Source of the DNA: Chloroflexia bacterium
Lineage (GTDB): Bacteria; Chloroflexota; Chloroflexia; Thermomicrobiales; UBA6265
Reading direction: 5' to 3'
DNA length: 13,526 nucleotides
Assembly: GCA_030430125.1 (NCBI GenBank)
Contig: JAUIGA010000042.1
Coordinates: 1 to 13,526, forward strand
Shown: positions 1-6,253 of the stretch, one piece after another
Layout of the letters: every line of letters begins with the position of its first letter
Position numbering within the stretch: position 1 is the stretch's first letter
Notes under the pieces: generated by a model
The model's input: the letters and a program-made list of their open reading frames with translations, nothing else
What the model was told of the DNA's origin: nothing
The model's database searches: none
Translations under genes and position numbers: made by a program

Positions 1-335
1 TGGTGCGGGACAGCGATGGGTTGGCGCTCAGCTCACGCAACACCCGGCTGTCTCCGTCGGAGCGAGAGGCGGCACTGATCGTCCCGGAATCGCTCGCCGA
101 GGTGGCGCGCCTGGTCGCCCGTGGCGTGCGATCGGTTGCGACTCTGCTGGAAGCCTGCCGCGAGCTCCTCGCCAGTCGGCCGGAGGTTCAGGTGGACTAC
201 CTGTCGATCGTCGACCCGGCAACGCTCGCCCCCCTGGAGACGATCGATGGCCCGGCGCGCGCGCTGATCGCGGTGCATGTGGGCGGGACCCGGCTGATCG
301 ACACGATGGATGTTGCGTACCATGGCAACCAGTAG
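1..335 (+). CDS. panC: Pantoate--beta-alanine ligase (pantothenate synthetase), C-terminal part
   Basis: Only the last 111 codons are present; the reading frame is already open at base 3 and the gene begins before the window. PanC joins pantoate to beta-alanine with ATP to make pantothenate, the CoA precursor, in the cytoplasm. The visible stretch begins VRDSDGLALSSRNTRLSPSER, the hallmark nucleotide- and substrate-binding segment of the family (R-x-x-DGLAxSSRN). It continues with the family's small C-terminal domain, recognisable by VDYLSIVDP and the final RLIDTMDV. The stop is TAG at 333-335. The next gene, menA, starts 16 bases later, so the two are probably co-transcribed although their pathways differ. 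The ATG inside the codon for the DSD region is not a start; internal codons before it match the family. Assignment is secure from motif recognition. Confidence 0.93.
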   Translation, partial: VRDSDGLALSSRNTRLSPSEREAALIVPESLAEVARLVARGVRSVATLLEACRELLASRPEVQVDYLSIVDPATLAPLETIDGPARALIAVHVGGTRLIDTMDVAYHGNQ

Positions 336-351
336 GGGCGACGCTTCCCGC

Positions 352-1281
352 ATGACCGACAGCTCCGTTTCTACCGCCGCACCGCCCTCCCCTGCCGCGC
401 CTCCCGCGTGGAAGGTGTGGCTGCTGGCTGCCCGCCCGAAGACACTGCCGGCGGCAGTCGCGCCAATTCTCACCGGCACCGGCGTCGCCGTACATGAAGG
501 CGGATTCCACCCGGTCGCGGCCGTCATGGCCCTGCTGACCGCGCTGCTGCTGCAAGTCGCGGCGAACTTCGCCAACGACGCGTTCGACTTCGCGCGCGGG
601 GCCGACACCGCCGAGCGCATGGGTCCGACCCGGGTAACCGCCGCCGGCTTGCTGTCGCAGCGCGAGGTGCTGATGGCCACCGGCATCACCCTGACGCTCG
701 CGGTCGCCACCGGGCTCTATCTCGTCTATCGTGGCGGATGGCCACTCCTGGCGCTGGGCCTGGCGGCGATGATCTGCGCCGTGGCCTACACTGGTGGGCC
801 GTTCCCCCTCGGGTATCTCGGTCTCGGCGAAGTCTTTGTCTTCATCTTCTTCGGTCCCGTGGCCGTCACGGGCTCGGCGTGGGTGCAGACGCTGGAGCTG
901 ACTCCGCTCTCGCTGGCGGCATCGGTGCCGATCGGCGCGCTGGCGGTCGGTATCCTGATCATCAACAACCTGCGCGACCTCCCCACGGACGCCACAACTG
1001 GCAAGCGCACGGTGGCGGTGCGGATCGGCCCGGAACGTACGCGCGCGGAATACGGGATCATGCTTGCCATCGCGGCCGCAAGCCCGGTCGCCTTCTGGCT
1101 GGCGGGGTGGCTCGACTGGTGGTGGATACTGACCGCACTGAGCTGGCCGCTGTTGTGGTCGCTGTGGCGCCAGGTTCACCGGAATCACGGCCGGGCGTTG
1201 AATGCGACGCTGGCGGCCACCGGGCGGACCCTGCTGGCGTACAGTGTGCTGCTGGCGGTCGCACTGGCATTGTCGCGGTGA
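352..1281 (+). CDS. menA: 1,4-dihydroxy-2-naphthoate polyprenyltransferase (MenA)
   Basis: Membrane prenyltransferase of the UbiA superfamily that attaches the isoprenoid tail to 1,4-dihydroxy-2-naphthoate, giving demethylmenaquinone. From the ATG at 352 the protein has 309 residues, normal for MenA. The first Mg-diphosphate motif is NDAFDFARGAD at residues 75-85. The second is in NNLRDLPTDATTGKRT at 205-220, a sequence typical of MenA rather than UbiA or heme O synthase. About eight hydrophobic segments run between and after them. Starts at 310 and 322 are also in frame, but they overlap panC and have no better ribosome site; GTAGGGG at 332-338 precedes 352, with a rather long spacer. The gene is followed 67 bases later by menG, which carries out the next step. 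Function is well supported; the exact start is less certain. Confidence 0.93.
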   Translation: MTDSSVSTAAPPSPAAPPAWKVWLLAARPKTLPAAVAPILTGTGVAVHEGGFHPVAAVMALLTALLLQVAANFANDAFDFARGADTAERMGPTRVTAAGLLSQREVLMATGITLTLAVATGLYLVYRGGWPLLALGLAAMICAVAYTGGPFPLGYLGLGEVFVFIFFGPVAVTGSAWVQTLELTPLSLAASVPIGALAVGILIINNLRDLPTDATTGKRTVAVRIGPERTRAEYGIMLAIAAASPVAFWLAGWLDWWWILTALSWPLLWSLWRQVHRNHGRALNATLAATGRTLLAYSVLLAVALALSR

Positions 1282-1348
1282 CGACACGGGACACCCGCCA
1301 GCAGCACGTGCAATTGGCTGTTCGACATACACAAGAACACGAGTGACC

Positions 1349-2107
1349 ATGACCGAACCGACCCGAGAACAGGAATCGACGACAGCCAAGGACCAATCGT
1401 CACCCAAACGGGGCGCGATCCAGAGCGGGGACAAGGTTCGGCAGATGTTCGACCGCATCGTGCCGCGCTATGACCTGATGAACCGGGTGATGACGGGTGG
1501 CCGCGATGTCGCGTGGCGCAACATCGTCGCGCGGCAGGCGGCGTCCCGCGGCGACGACGTGCTGGACATCGCGACCGGCACCGGCGACCTGGCGTTCGCG
1601 ATCCGCCAGGCGGGCGCGGCCCGGGTCACCGGTACGGATTTCTCCGGAGAGATGATTGACGCGGCGAAGCGCAAGGCCCCGAAGCACGGGCCGGATGTCA
1701 CCTTCGCGATCGCCGACGCGCTGAACCTGCCCTTCGACGACGGATCGTTCGACGCCTGCACGGTCGCCTTCGGATTGCGCAACATGGTCGACTACGACGC
1801 GGCCCTGCGGGAGATGTTCCGTGTGCTTCGACCGGACGGCATGGCGATCGTGCTGGAGATGACACCGTTCCGGCGCCCGATACTCGGTCCACCGTTCCGG
1901 CTGTATTTCGAGAAGGTCGTGCCGCTGGTCGGCGGAGTGCTGAGCGGCGACATCACGGCGTACCGGTACCTGCCGAGCTCGGTGGAATCCTTCCCGCCAG
2001 CACACGAGCTGGCCGAGATGATGCAGGATGCGGGGTTCGACGACGTGACGTACCAGTTGCTGGGGTTCGGCACGGTCGCGATCCACAGCGGCGTCCACCC
2101 GGCGTGA
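1349..2107 (+). CDS. menG: Demethylmenaquinone methyltransferase (MenG/UbiE)
   Basis: SAM-dependent C-methyltransferase that converts demethylmenaquinone to menaquinone, the final step after MenA. The 252-residue product is family-sized, with a slightly long polar N-terminus. Landmarks are GDKVRQMFDRIVPRYDLMN at 27-45, SAM-binding motif I VLDIATGTGD at 71-80, the acidic TDFS loop near 96-99, AFGLRN at 140-145, and the UbiE signature YLPSSVESFP at 207-216. The frame is open upstream to 1202, but that stretch overlaps the 3' end of menA out of frame and looks unlike protein, so ATG 1349 is chosen. An in-frame GTG at 1343 is possible. No strong Shine-Dalgarno sequence is visible. With no ubiquinone genes in sight and menA next door, menaquinone is the likely product. 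Certain at family level. Confidence 0.94.
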   Translation: MTEPTREQESTTAKDQSSPKRGAIQSGDKVRQMFDRIVPRYDLMNRVMTGGRDVAWRNIVARQAASRGDDVLDIATGTGDLAFAIRQAGAARVTGTDFSGEMIDAAKRKAPKHGPDVTFAIADALNLPFDDGSFDACTVAFGLRNMVDYDAALREMFRVLRPDGMAIVLEMTPFRRPILGPPFRLYFEKVVPLVGGVLSGDITAYRYLPSSVESFPPAHELAEMMQDAGFDDVTYQLLGFGTVAIHSGVHPA

Positions 2108-2109
2108 CG

Positions 2110-2128
2110 GGCGGCCTCAAGCGCCGCC
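2110..2128 (+). terminator. Weak hairpin just after menG
   Basis: GGCGGC and GCCGCC face each other across a 7-base loop, starting 2 bases after the menG stop. There is no T-run after it, so an intrinsic terminator is uncertain. The rest of 2129-2339, up to the stop of the convergent gene, shows no gene or clear element. Confidence 0.3.
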
Positions 2129-2339
2129 ATCGCTGCCCCGGCACGACGTTACCGACGTCGCGAGGCGATTGTGGCGACTTCCACACATGCCCCATCGTCG
2201 TGGGTTGCGCCAGCAGCGTCATCGAGCACCGCGTCCCACGCAGGCACCTTCCGGCACACATGCGTTGACGTGATTGGGACGCGGATCACGTCCGGAGTGT
2301 ATGCGGCGCGAGTCCGGTGTTGCCCCAGCGAGATGCTCG

Positions 2340-2873
2340 CTACAGGCCCCGCACCGCGGCGAGGGTGAGCATGCGGCCACCTGCCGGCGCCCAGAACAGG
2401 TGGTCGAGCGCCTGCCCCGGCAGGACCTGGAAGACAACGAGGAACGTCACCGATTCGCCGTTGGCGAGCTGCTGCGGCGCCGCGAGCGGGATCGTCGCGG
2501 CATCTTCGGGTACGCGCACACCGGCGCGGGTCCAGACAAAGCCGTCGGCGTCCTGCAGGATCACGTAGTGGTCGCGGACATCGAGCGTGCCGCGAGCGAT
2601 GGTGCTCTCCACGGTAACGGTCACCGCGATGTACTCGAACCCCTCGCGCGGGGGCTGGTTGTCGTGCCCTTGCCAATCGCGCGCCAGTTCCACCACAGTG
2701 ATGTTGGCGATGCCATTGCCGCTCTCGTCGACATAGACGACGGTGTTGCCGACAGCGGATTCGTCCGGGACGTCCGCATCGGGGGCTGGTGTCGCACCCC
2801 CTTGCGCGGCCGCTCCGGGCACCATCACGATCAAGGCGAATGCAACGACGAGAAAAGACCGGAGTTTGCGCAT
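2340..2873 (-). CDS. Secreted DUF4352-like beta-rich protein (paralogue A)
   Basis: A 177-residue exported protein of unknown function. Residues 1-23 are a classic signal peptide: MRKLR, a long hydrophobic stretch, then a likely AAA-Q cleavage site. There is no lipobox cysteine, so it is probably released or wall-associated. After a short Pro/Ala/Asp linker (24-38) comes one domain with alternating beta-like stretches, including VGNTVVYVDESGNG (41-54), EYIAVTVTVES (80-90), VILQDADG (104-111), SVTFLVVFQV (141-150) and HLFWAP (158-163). This order resembles DUF4352/telokin-like extracellular domains; that match is from memory and is an inference. Start 2873 is fixed by a strong GGAGAGGAG ribosome site upstream on the minus strand and by the signal peptide; the longer open frame to 3161 is unlike protein. 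The product is clearly related to that of the next gene upstream (3198-3752), which suggests tandem duplication. Confidence 0.85.
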   Translation of the reverse strand: MRKLRSFLVVAFALIVMVPGAAAQGGATPAPDADVPDESAVGNTVVYVDESGNGIANITVVELARDWQGHDNQPPREGFEYIAVTVTVESTIARGTLDVRDHYVILQDADGFVWTRAGVRVPEDAATIPLAAPQQLANGESVTFLVVFQVLPGQALDHLFWAPAGGRMLTLAAVRGL

Positions 2874-3080
2874 GGTGCGACGCTCCTCTCCAGACCGGGT
2901 CACGCGATGCATGCCCGTCTTCGACGAATCGCGACCTGGCACGAATCCCGGCTGAGCCATCGGAACCCATCCCGCGTTCGCTGGCGCCAGGCCGGAACGA
3001 CGGTTCGACCCCGAAGACACGACCCGGATTCGGCGTGACGATGCCGAACAATCAACTGGGATCCCGAGCGTGCCCCCATG

Positions 3081-3098
3081 GTAGCAGCGGCCTGCTAC
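3081..3098. repeat. Inverted repeat GTAGCAG-CGGC-CTGCTAC
   Basis: A perfect 7-bp stem with a 4-base loop, about 210 bases upstream of the minus-strand start at 2873. Directly beside it, CGCGA-TC-TCGCG (3101-3112) forms a second small palindrome. They could be regulatory sites or an RNA hairpin; the sequence does not decide. Confidence 0.45.
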
Positions 3099-3135
3099 GG
3101 CGCGATCTCGCGAAGTTCTGACGCTGGCACAGCGA

Positions 3136-3171
3136 AACCCGCCCCGCGCGTTGTGACGCACGGGGCGGGTT
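3136..3171 (-). terminator. Rho-independent-like terminator after paralogue B
   Basis: AACCCGCCCCG (3136-3146) pairs perfectly with CGGGGCGGGTT (3161-3171), and GCG/CGC extends the stem inside. It lies 26 bases beyond the stop of the 3198-3752 gene in its direction of transcription. On that strand only a short TTT follows, so it is GC-strong but U-poor, as is common in GC-rich genomes. It would separate transcription of the two paralogues. Confidence 0.6.
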
Positions 3172-3197
3172 CGTCAAGGCGGATTGAACGTGTCGCG

Positions 3198-3752
3198 CTA
3201 CACGCCGGCGAGACCCGCCAGGGTGATCAGGCGACCGCTGTCCGGCTGCCAGAACAGGTGGGACAGCGGGGTGCCCTGCACGACCTCGAACACGACGAGG
3301 AACGTGGTCGACTCGCCACCGGCGAGCAGGACATCATCGTCGAGCGGGGCGATCTCGGCGCCTTCGGCGGCGTCGGCGTAGCTGGTGCCCCAGATGTAGC
3401 CGTTGGCATCCTGCAGGGTGAAGTCGAAATCGCTGACCTCGACCGCGCCGGAGGCGGCCACGCTCTCCACCGTGACGGTGAAGGCAACATATTCGATCCC
3501 GAGCTCGGGCTCGTCGTACTCGCCGAAGTCCGTCCATCCACGCTGGACCGCGTCGATGGTGACGTTGGCGGCCGGATTGCCGGCGGCATCGAGATAGGCC
3601 ACCTGATCGCCGATGATCGGATCCACCGACCCGGCACCGGCCTGCGCGCCAACTTCGGCGCCGGCCGGCGGCGTGGCATCCTGCGCCATCGCCCCGATCG
3701 CCGTGGCGCTCAGCAACAACACCGCGCCCAACACTGCAAGAACTCGCCGCAT
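3198..3752 (-). CDS. Secreted DUF4352-like beta-rich protein (paralogue B)
   Basis: A 184-residue exported protein homologous to its downstream neighbour at 2340-2873. The signal peptide is MRRVLAVLGAVLLLS... with likely cleavage after AMA (residues 21-23). An Ala/Gly/Pro linker (24-45) follows, then one domain that shares with paralogue A the spaced motifs YxDxxGN (53-59), EYxAxTVTVES (87-97), LQDAxGxxW (113-121), GESxTFLVVFxV (146-157) and HLFWxPxxGR (165-174). The core is acidic. Start ATG 3752 is supported by GGAGGGAAC about nine bases upstream on the minus strand and by the signal peptide; the open frame up to 4019 is rejected as lacking protein character. The terminator-like hairpin past the stop suggests a separate transcript from paralogue A. 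Function unknown; extracellular ligand binding or adhesion is only a guess. Confidence 0.85.
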   Translation of the reverse strand: MRRVLAVLGAVLLLSATAIGAMAQDATPPAGAEVGAQAGAGSVDPIIGDQVAYLDAAGNPAANVTIDAVQRGWTDFGEYDEPELGIEYVAFTVTVESVAASGAVEVSDFDFTLQDANGYIWGTSYADAAEGAEIAPLDDDVLLAGGESTTFLVVFEVVQGTPLSHLFWQPDSGRLITLAGLAGV

Positions 3753-4082
3753 ATCTACCGTTCCCTCCACACACCGGCTCGTTCCGGTGCGCATTCCAGA
3801 CACCGGGCTCGAAAGATGCCGAACCCGCACGTCGTCCGCGCCAAAGCCACACGAACGGACGCCCGGAGAGACTACCAGATCACACGCCAGCTTCTCCAGA
3901 AATCCACGTGTAGATGCCGTCCCCAGGGGGCCGCAACCGGGTTCGGGCCAGCGCAGTCCCACCTGACGCGTTGCAGCCAGGGGCGCGAGCCAGCCAAGGC
4001 CTCTCCACCGCCCATCCACGACGATCGGGTATCGCGAACACCTTCCCGCCGGATCGGTCTCGCCGTCGGCACCGGCTGGCGG

Positions 4083-4088
4083 TATAAT
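4083..4088 (+). promoter_or_regulatory. Consensus -10 box (TATAAT) of the binding-protein gene
   Basis: A perfect TATAAT in a very GC-rich surrounding, 60 bases before the ATG at 4149 and correctly oriented. No good -35 (TTGACA-like) lies 17 bases upstream, so the promoter may need an activator, or may be strong only when the overlapping repressor site is free. Transcription would start near 4095. Confidence 0.65.
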
Positions 4089-4109
4089 CCGACTCGTTTG
4101 GTCGGATTA
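4085..4109. promoter_or_regulatory. Operator-like palindrome overlapping the -10 box
   Basis: TAATCCGAC (4085-4093) and GTCGGATTA (4101-4109) are perfect inverted copies separated by seven bases. The left arm shares TAAT with the -10 box and the palindrome spans the expected transcription start, the classic place for a repressor site. The gene it controls encodes a siderophore/cobalamin-type binding protein, so a metal-responsive repressor is the obvious guess. The arms do not match the Fur or DtxR/IdeR consensus as I remember them. Confidence 0.6.
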
Positions 4110-4148
4110 GGAATCTCTCGTTGAGCCGTCGTGAGGAGATCATCGTCA

Positions 4149-5150
4149 ATGCAACGTCGCACGTTTGTTTCCGCCGTTCCGGCCCTGTTGGCCACGGGCT
4201 GGGGTTTGACCACCGTCCATGCGCAGGAGGCATCCCCCACTGCCGGGGGTGAGCAGCCGGACGGGTCGTGGACGTTCACCGACGACCGTAGCCGAACGGT
4301 TGACCTGCCGCAGGTCCCCACGCGCATCCTGGCCGACGCCGGCGCGGGACTCGCGCTGTGGGAGCTGGGCATCACGCCGATCGGGCTGATCGGCTACAGC
4401 GGCGTCTTCGACATTCCGGATGAGCTGGCCGATGTGCCGTTCCTCGATCTTGCGGCCGGCGAGCTCGACATCGAGGCGGTGCTGGCCCTGGAACCGGATC
4501 TTTCCGTCTCCCAGGTCTGGGACGCCACCAATCCGAACGATTTCGCCGGTTTCGACGAGACTGAATGGCCAGGCTTCACGGACATCGCGCCGACCCTGGG
4601 TATCCTCGCCGTGGTTGCGCCCGTCGACCAGTCGCTGGTGCGATTCGAGGAGCTGGCCGCGGCGCTCGGCGCCGATGTGACGGCACCGGAGGTGGTCGCC
4701 AATCGTGACGCATTCGAGGCAGCCCGCGACGACCTGCGCGCGGCGGCGACCGAGAATCCGGATCTCACGGTGATGGCGATCTCCGCCACGCCGGATTCGG
4801 TCTGGATCGGGAATCCCGAATCGGCCTCCGACCTGCGTTTCTTCGCCGACCTCGGGGTCAATATCATTGTGCCGGATGCCCCTGGCGCGGAAATGAGCGG
4901 GCTGTGGCAGGAGATCAGCTGGGAAGAGATCGCCAGCTTTCCGGCCGACCTCTACCTGAACGACGACCGGGGCTACGCGCTCACCACCGAGGAGCTGCTG
5001 GAACAACCCCTGTTCTCGCTGATGCCGGCTGCGGAGGCCGGCCAGATCGGGGACTGGACCGTTGAGTACGTCCCCAGCTTCGCGAGTGTGGCGCCGATCC
5101 TGAGCGCACTGGCGGCCTCGATCCGCGCCGCCGAAATCATCACCCAGTAG
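4149..5150 (+). CDS. ABC transporter substrate-binding protein, FepB/FecB/BtuF type
   Basis: Exported binding protein of the Peripla_BP_2 fold, the class that delivers ferric siderophores, heme or cobalamin to an ABC importer. Of 333 residues, the first ~26 are a signal (MQRRTFVSA..., cleavage near VHA-QE). The Arg-Arg-x-Phe start resembles a twin-arginine signal, and there is no lipobox Cys, which is unusual for a Gram-positive-like or monoderm SBP. The mature protein opens with the family pattern WTFTDDRSRTVDLP (41-54), then PTRILADAG (57-65), LGITPIGLIG (73-82) and LDIEAVLALEPDL (106-118). A second lobe starts about 203 (PDLTVMAIS). GAGGAG at 4133-4138 sets start 4149 over the upstream GTG at 4131. 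No permease or ATPase gene for import is adjacent, so it is an orphan in this window. The palindrome at 4085-4109 probably regulates it. Ligand unknown; iron-siderophore most likely. Confidence 0.85.
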   Translation: MQRRTFVSAVPALLATGWGLTTVHAQEASPTAGGEQPDGSWTFTDDRSRTVDLPQVPTRILADAGAGLALWELGITPIGLIGYSGVFDIPDELADVPFLDLAAGELDIEAVLALEPDLSVSQVWDATNPNDFAGFDETEWPGFTDIAPTLGILAVVAPVDQSLVRFEELAAALGADVTAPEVVANRDAFEAARDDLRAAATENPDLTVMAISATPDSVWIGNPESASDLRFFADLGVNIIVPDAPGAEMSGLWQEISWEEIASFPADLYLNDDRGYALTTEELLEQPLFSLMPAAEAGQIGDWTVEYVPSFASVAPILSALAASIRAAEIITQ

Positions 5151-5269
5151 CAGGAGTTCCGTTTCTCCGGCGTTTTCACGCTGGATGTCATCGGCGAGGG
5201 CGATCGCGCCCAGCGTACACTTGCGGCAGCAGGCACCATGCAGCACCGCCGATGGAACGAGGAACATCC

Positions 5270-6139
5270 ATGCAGGACCAGATTCAGGACTGGCTCGCGC
5301 AGCACGGGTATGCGGGGGGCATCGTTCCGATGTCCCCCGGGTTCGGCGAAACGGCACTCTGGCGCGTTTCGAGCACCGACAACGCGAGCGACCTCGTGCT
5401 TCGCATGTTCCCGCCAGGGCGGGATTCAGCGGCAACGCGGGAGGCGCTGGCGATGCGCGCCGCGCGAGAGCACGGTCTGCCGGTCCCCGCGGTGGTCGCC
5501 GGTGGCACGATCGAGGATCGCCCGGTGCTGCTCATTACCTTCGCACCGGGCGAAATGGTGAGTGACGCGATCACGAACGCGCCGGAACGCGCCGCCGCGC
5601 TCGGTGCGACGCTGGGCGAGCTGCTCGGCAGACTGCACGCGGTTCCGGCACCAGCAGGACTGGCAGCGGACGACCGCTGGATCGCGCATGGTGGCCCCGC
5701 GCTGGAGCCGCTGCGCGCGCGGCTGCGGGCAGTGCCGAACGCTGACCGCCTGATGCATCTCGATTACCACCCCGGCAACGTGCTGGTCGACGGCGAGAGT
5801 ACCTGCACGATCGTCGACTGGGCCAATGCCCTGCCGGGACCGCCGCACATGGACGTCGCGCGCAGTCGCTCGCTGCTGGAGGTGGTCCGGCTTGCGGGCA
5901 AGTTTCCCGAACCCATCCTGAAAGCACTAGATGCCTTTGCGGATGCGATGGTCACCAGTCACGAACGCGTCACGGGGCCCGATCCACACCCGGAGCTGTC
6001 GCGGGCGTGGGGGTGGGCGATGACGACCGACGACATCGCGCAGCACGTCGGCAAGCCGGGAAGCTGGGTGACGCCGGCGTTGGTGGAGCGACTGGCGGCG
6101 ACGCGCGACGAGATCATCTCGAAGGCGCTGGACAGCTAA
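5270..6139 (+). CDS. APH-family phosphotransferase (small-molecule kinase)
   Basis: Kinase of the aminoglycoside phosphotransferase/choline kinase-like superfamily, 289 residues, cytosolic. An N-lobe of beta strands includes DLVLRMFPPG (41-50) and an alpha-C-like helix with Glu59 (TREALAMRAAREHGLPVP, 57-74). The catalytic Brenner motif is HLDYHPGN at 163-170, with Asp165 as predicted base and Asn170 binding Mg. IVDWANA at 181-187 gives the second metal-binding Asp183. The substrate-binding C-lobe is too divergent to name a substrate: aminoglycoside, macrolide, homoserine, fructosamine-like or other. ATG 5270 is preferred over the ATG at 5252 because GAGGAA lies about eight bases before it. 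It sits 119 bases after the binding-protein gene and 114 before the exporter genes; co-operation with the exporter is possible but not shown. Clear at superfamily level only. Confidence 0.85.
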   Translation: MQDQIQDWLAQHGYAGGIVPMSPGFGETALWRVSSTDNASDLVLRMFPPGRDSAATREALAMRAAREHGLPVPAVVAGGTIEDRPVLLITFAPGEMVSDAITNAPERAAALGATLGELLGRLHAVPAPAGLAADDRWIAHGGPALEPLRARLRAVPNADRLMHLDYHPGNVLVDGESTCTIVDWANALPGPPHMDVARSRSLLEVVRLAGKFPEPILKALDAFADAMVTSHERVTGPDPHPELSRAWGWAMTTDDIAQHVGKPGSWVTPALVERLAATRDEIISKALDS

Positions 6140-6143
6140 AGCG

Positions 6144-6227
6144 AAATCCGGACGCCGATGTTCGACGACTCCACTCCCCTCATCGTCTCCTGGCTTTGGT
6201 AGACTGATCCTTCCGGAAAATCCGGAC
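6144..6227. repeat. Direct repeat AAATCCGGAC (two copies) before the exporter operon
   Basis: Identical 10-mers lie at 6144-6153 and 6218-6227. The second is also part of TTCCGGAAAATCCGGA, two near-palindromic TCCGGA units. They sit within the 114-base gap before the ABC ATPase gene, whose start is 27 bases past the second copy. TAGACT at 6200-6205 could be a -10 box but has no clear -35. A regulator site is possible. Confidence 0.35.
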
Positions 6228-6253
6228 ACACAGCGGATTGAAGGCAGGAACAC

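Larger units (their letters stand above)
2874..3197 (-). other. Intergenic region between the two secreted paralogues
   Basis: This 324-bp stretch has no convincing gene. From right to left, as the minus strand is transcribed, it holds the terminator-like hairpin (3136-3171), two short inverted repeats (3081-3098 and 3101-3112), and then the presumed promoter and leader of the 2340-2873 gene, ending in its GGAGAGGAG ribosome site. No confident -10/-35 pair is seen. Confidence 0.5.
3753..4148. other. Divergent intergenic region
   Basis: This 396-bp region without a gene separates the leftward gene starting at 3752 from the rightward gene starting at 4149. Near the left end, CACCGG-CTCGTT-CCGGTG (3772-3789) can form a hairpin in the leader of the leftward gene. 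CACCGGGCTCG recurs at 3801-3811. Near the right end lie the TATAAT box and the palindrome described separately. The middle, about 3830-4060, shows nothing I recognise; I looked for cobalamin-riboswitch features and found none. Confidence 0.5.

Noticed and set aside
28..1458. 476-codon open frame on the minus strand
   Set aside because: Antisense to panC and menA; composition is that of a codon-bias shadow.
2274..3038. Plus-strand open frame over the 2340-2873 gene
   Set aside because: The minus-strand frame has a signal peptide, strong ribosome site and a paralogue next to it; the plus frame has none of these.
3900..4140. Cobalamin riboswitch before the binding-protein gene
   Set aside because: No B12-box-like core was found, and the TATAAT box leaves only about 55 transcribed leader bases, too few for this riboswitch.
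4131..4148. GTG start at 4131 for the binding protein
   Set aside because: The GAGGAG ribosome site overlaps this codon and is correctly spaced for ATG 4149, which also gives a better signal peptide.
5200..5213. GGGCG-ATCG-CGCCC hairpin as terminator after the binding-protein gene
   Set aside because: Only a 5-bp stem with a 4-base loop, about 50 bases past the stop and without a T-run.
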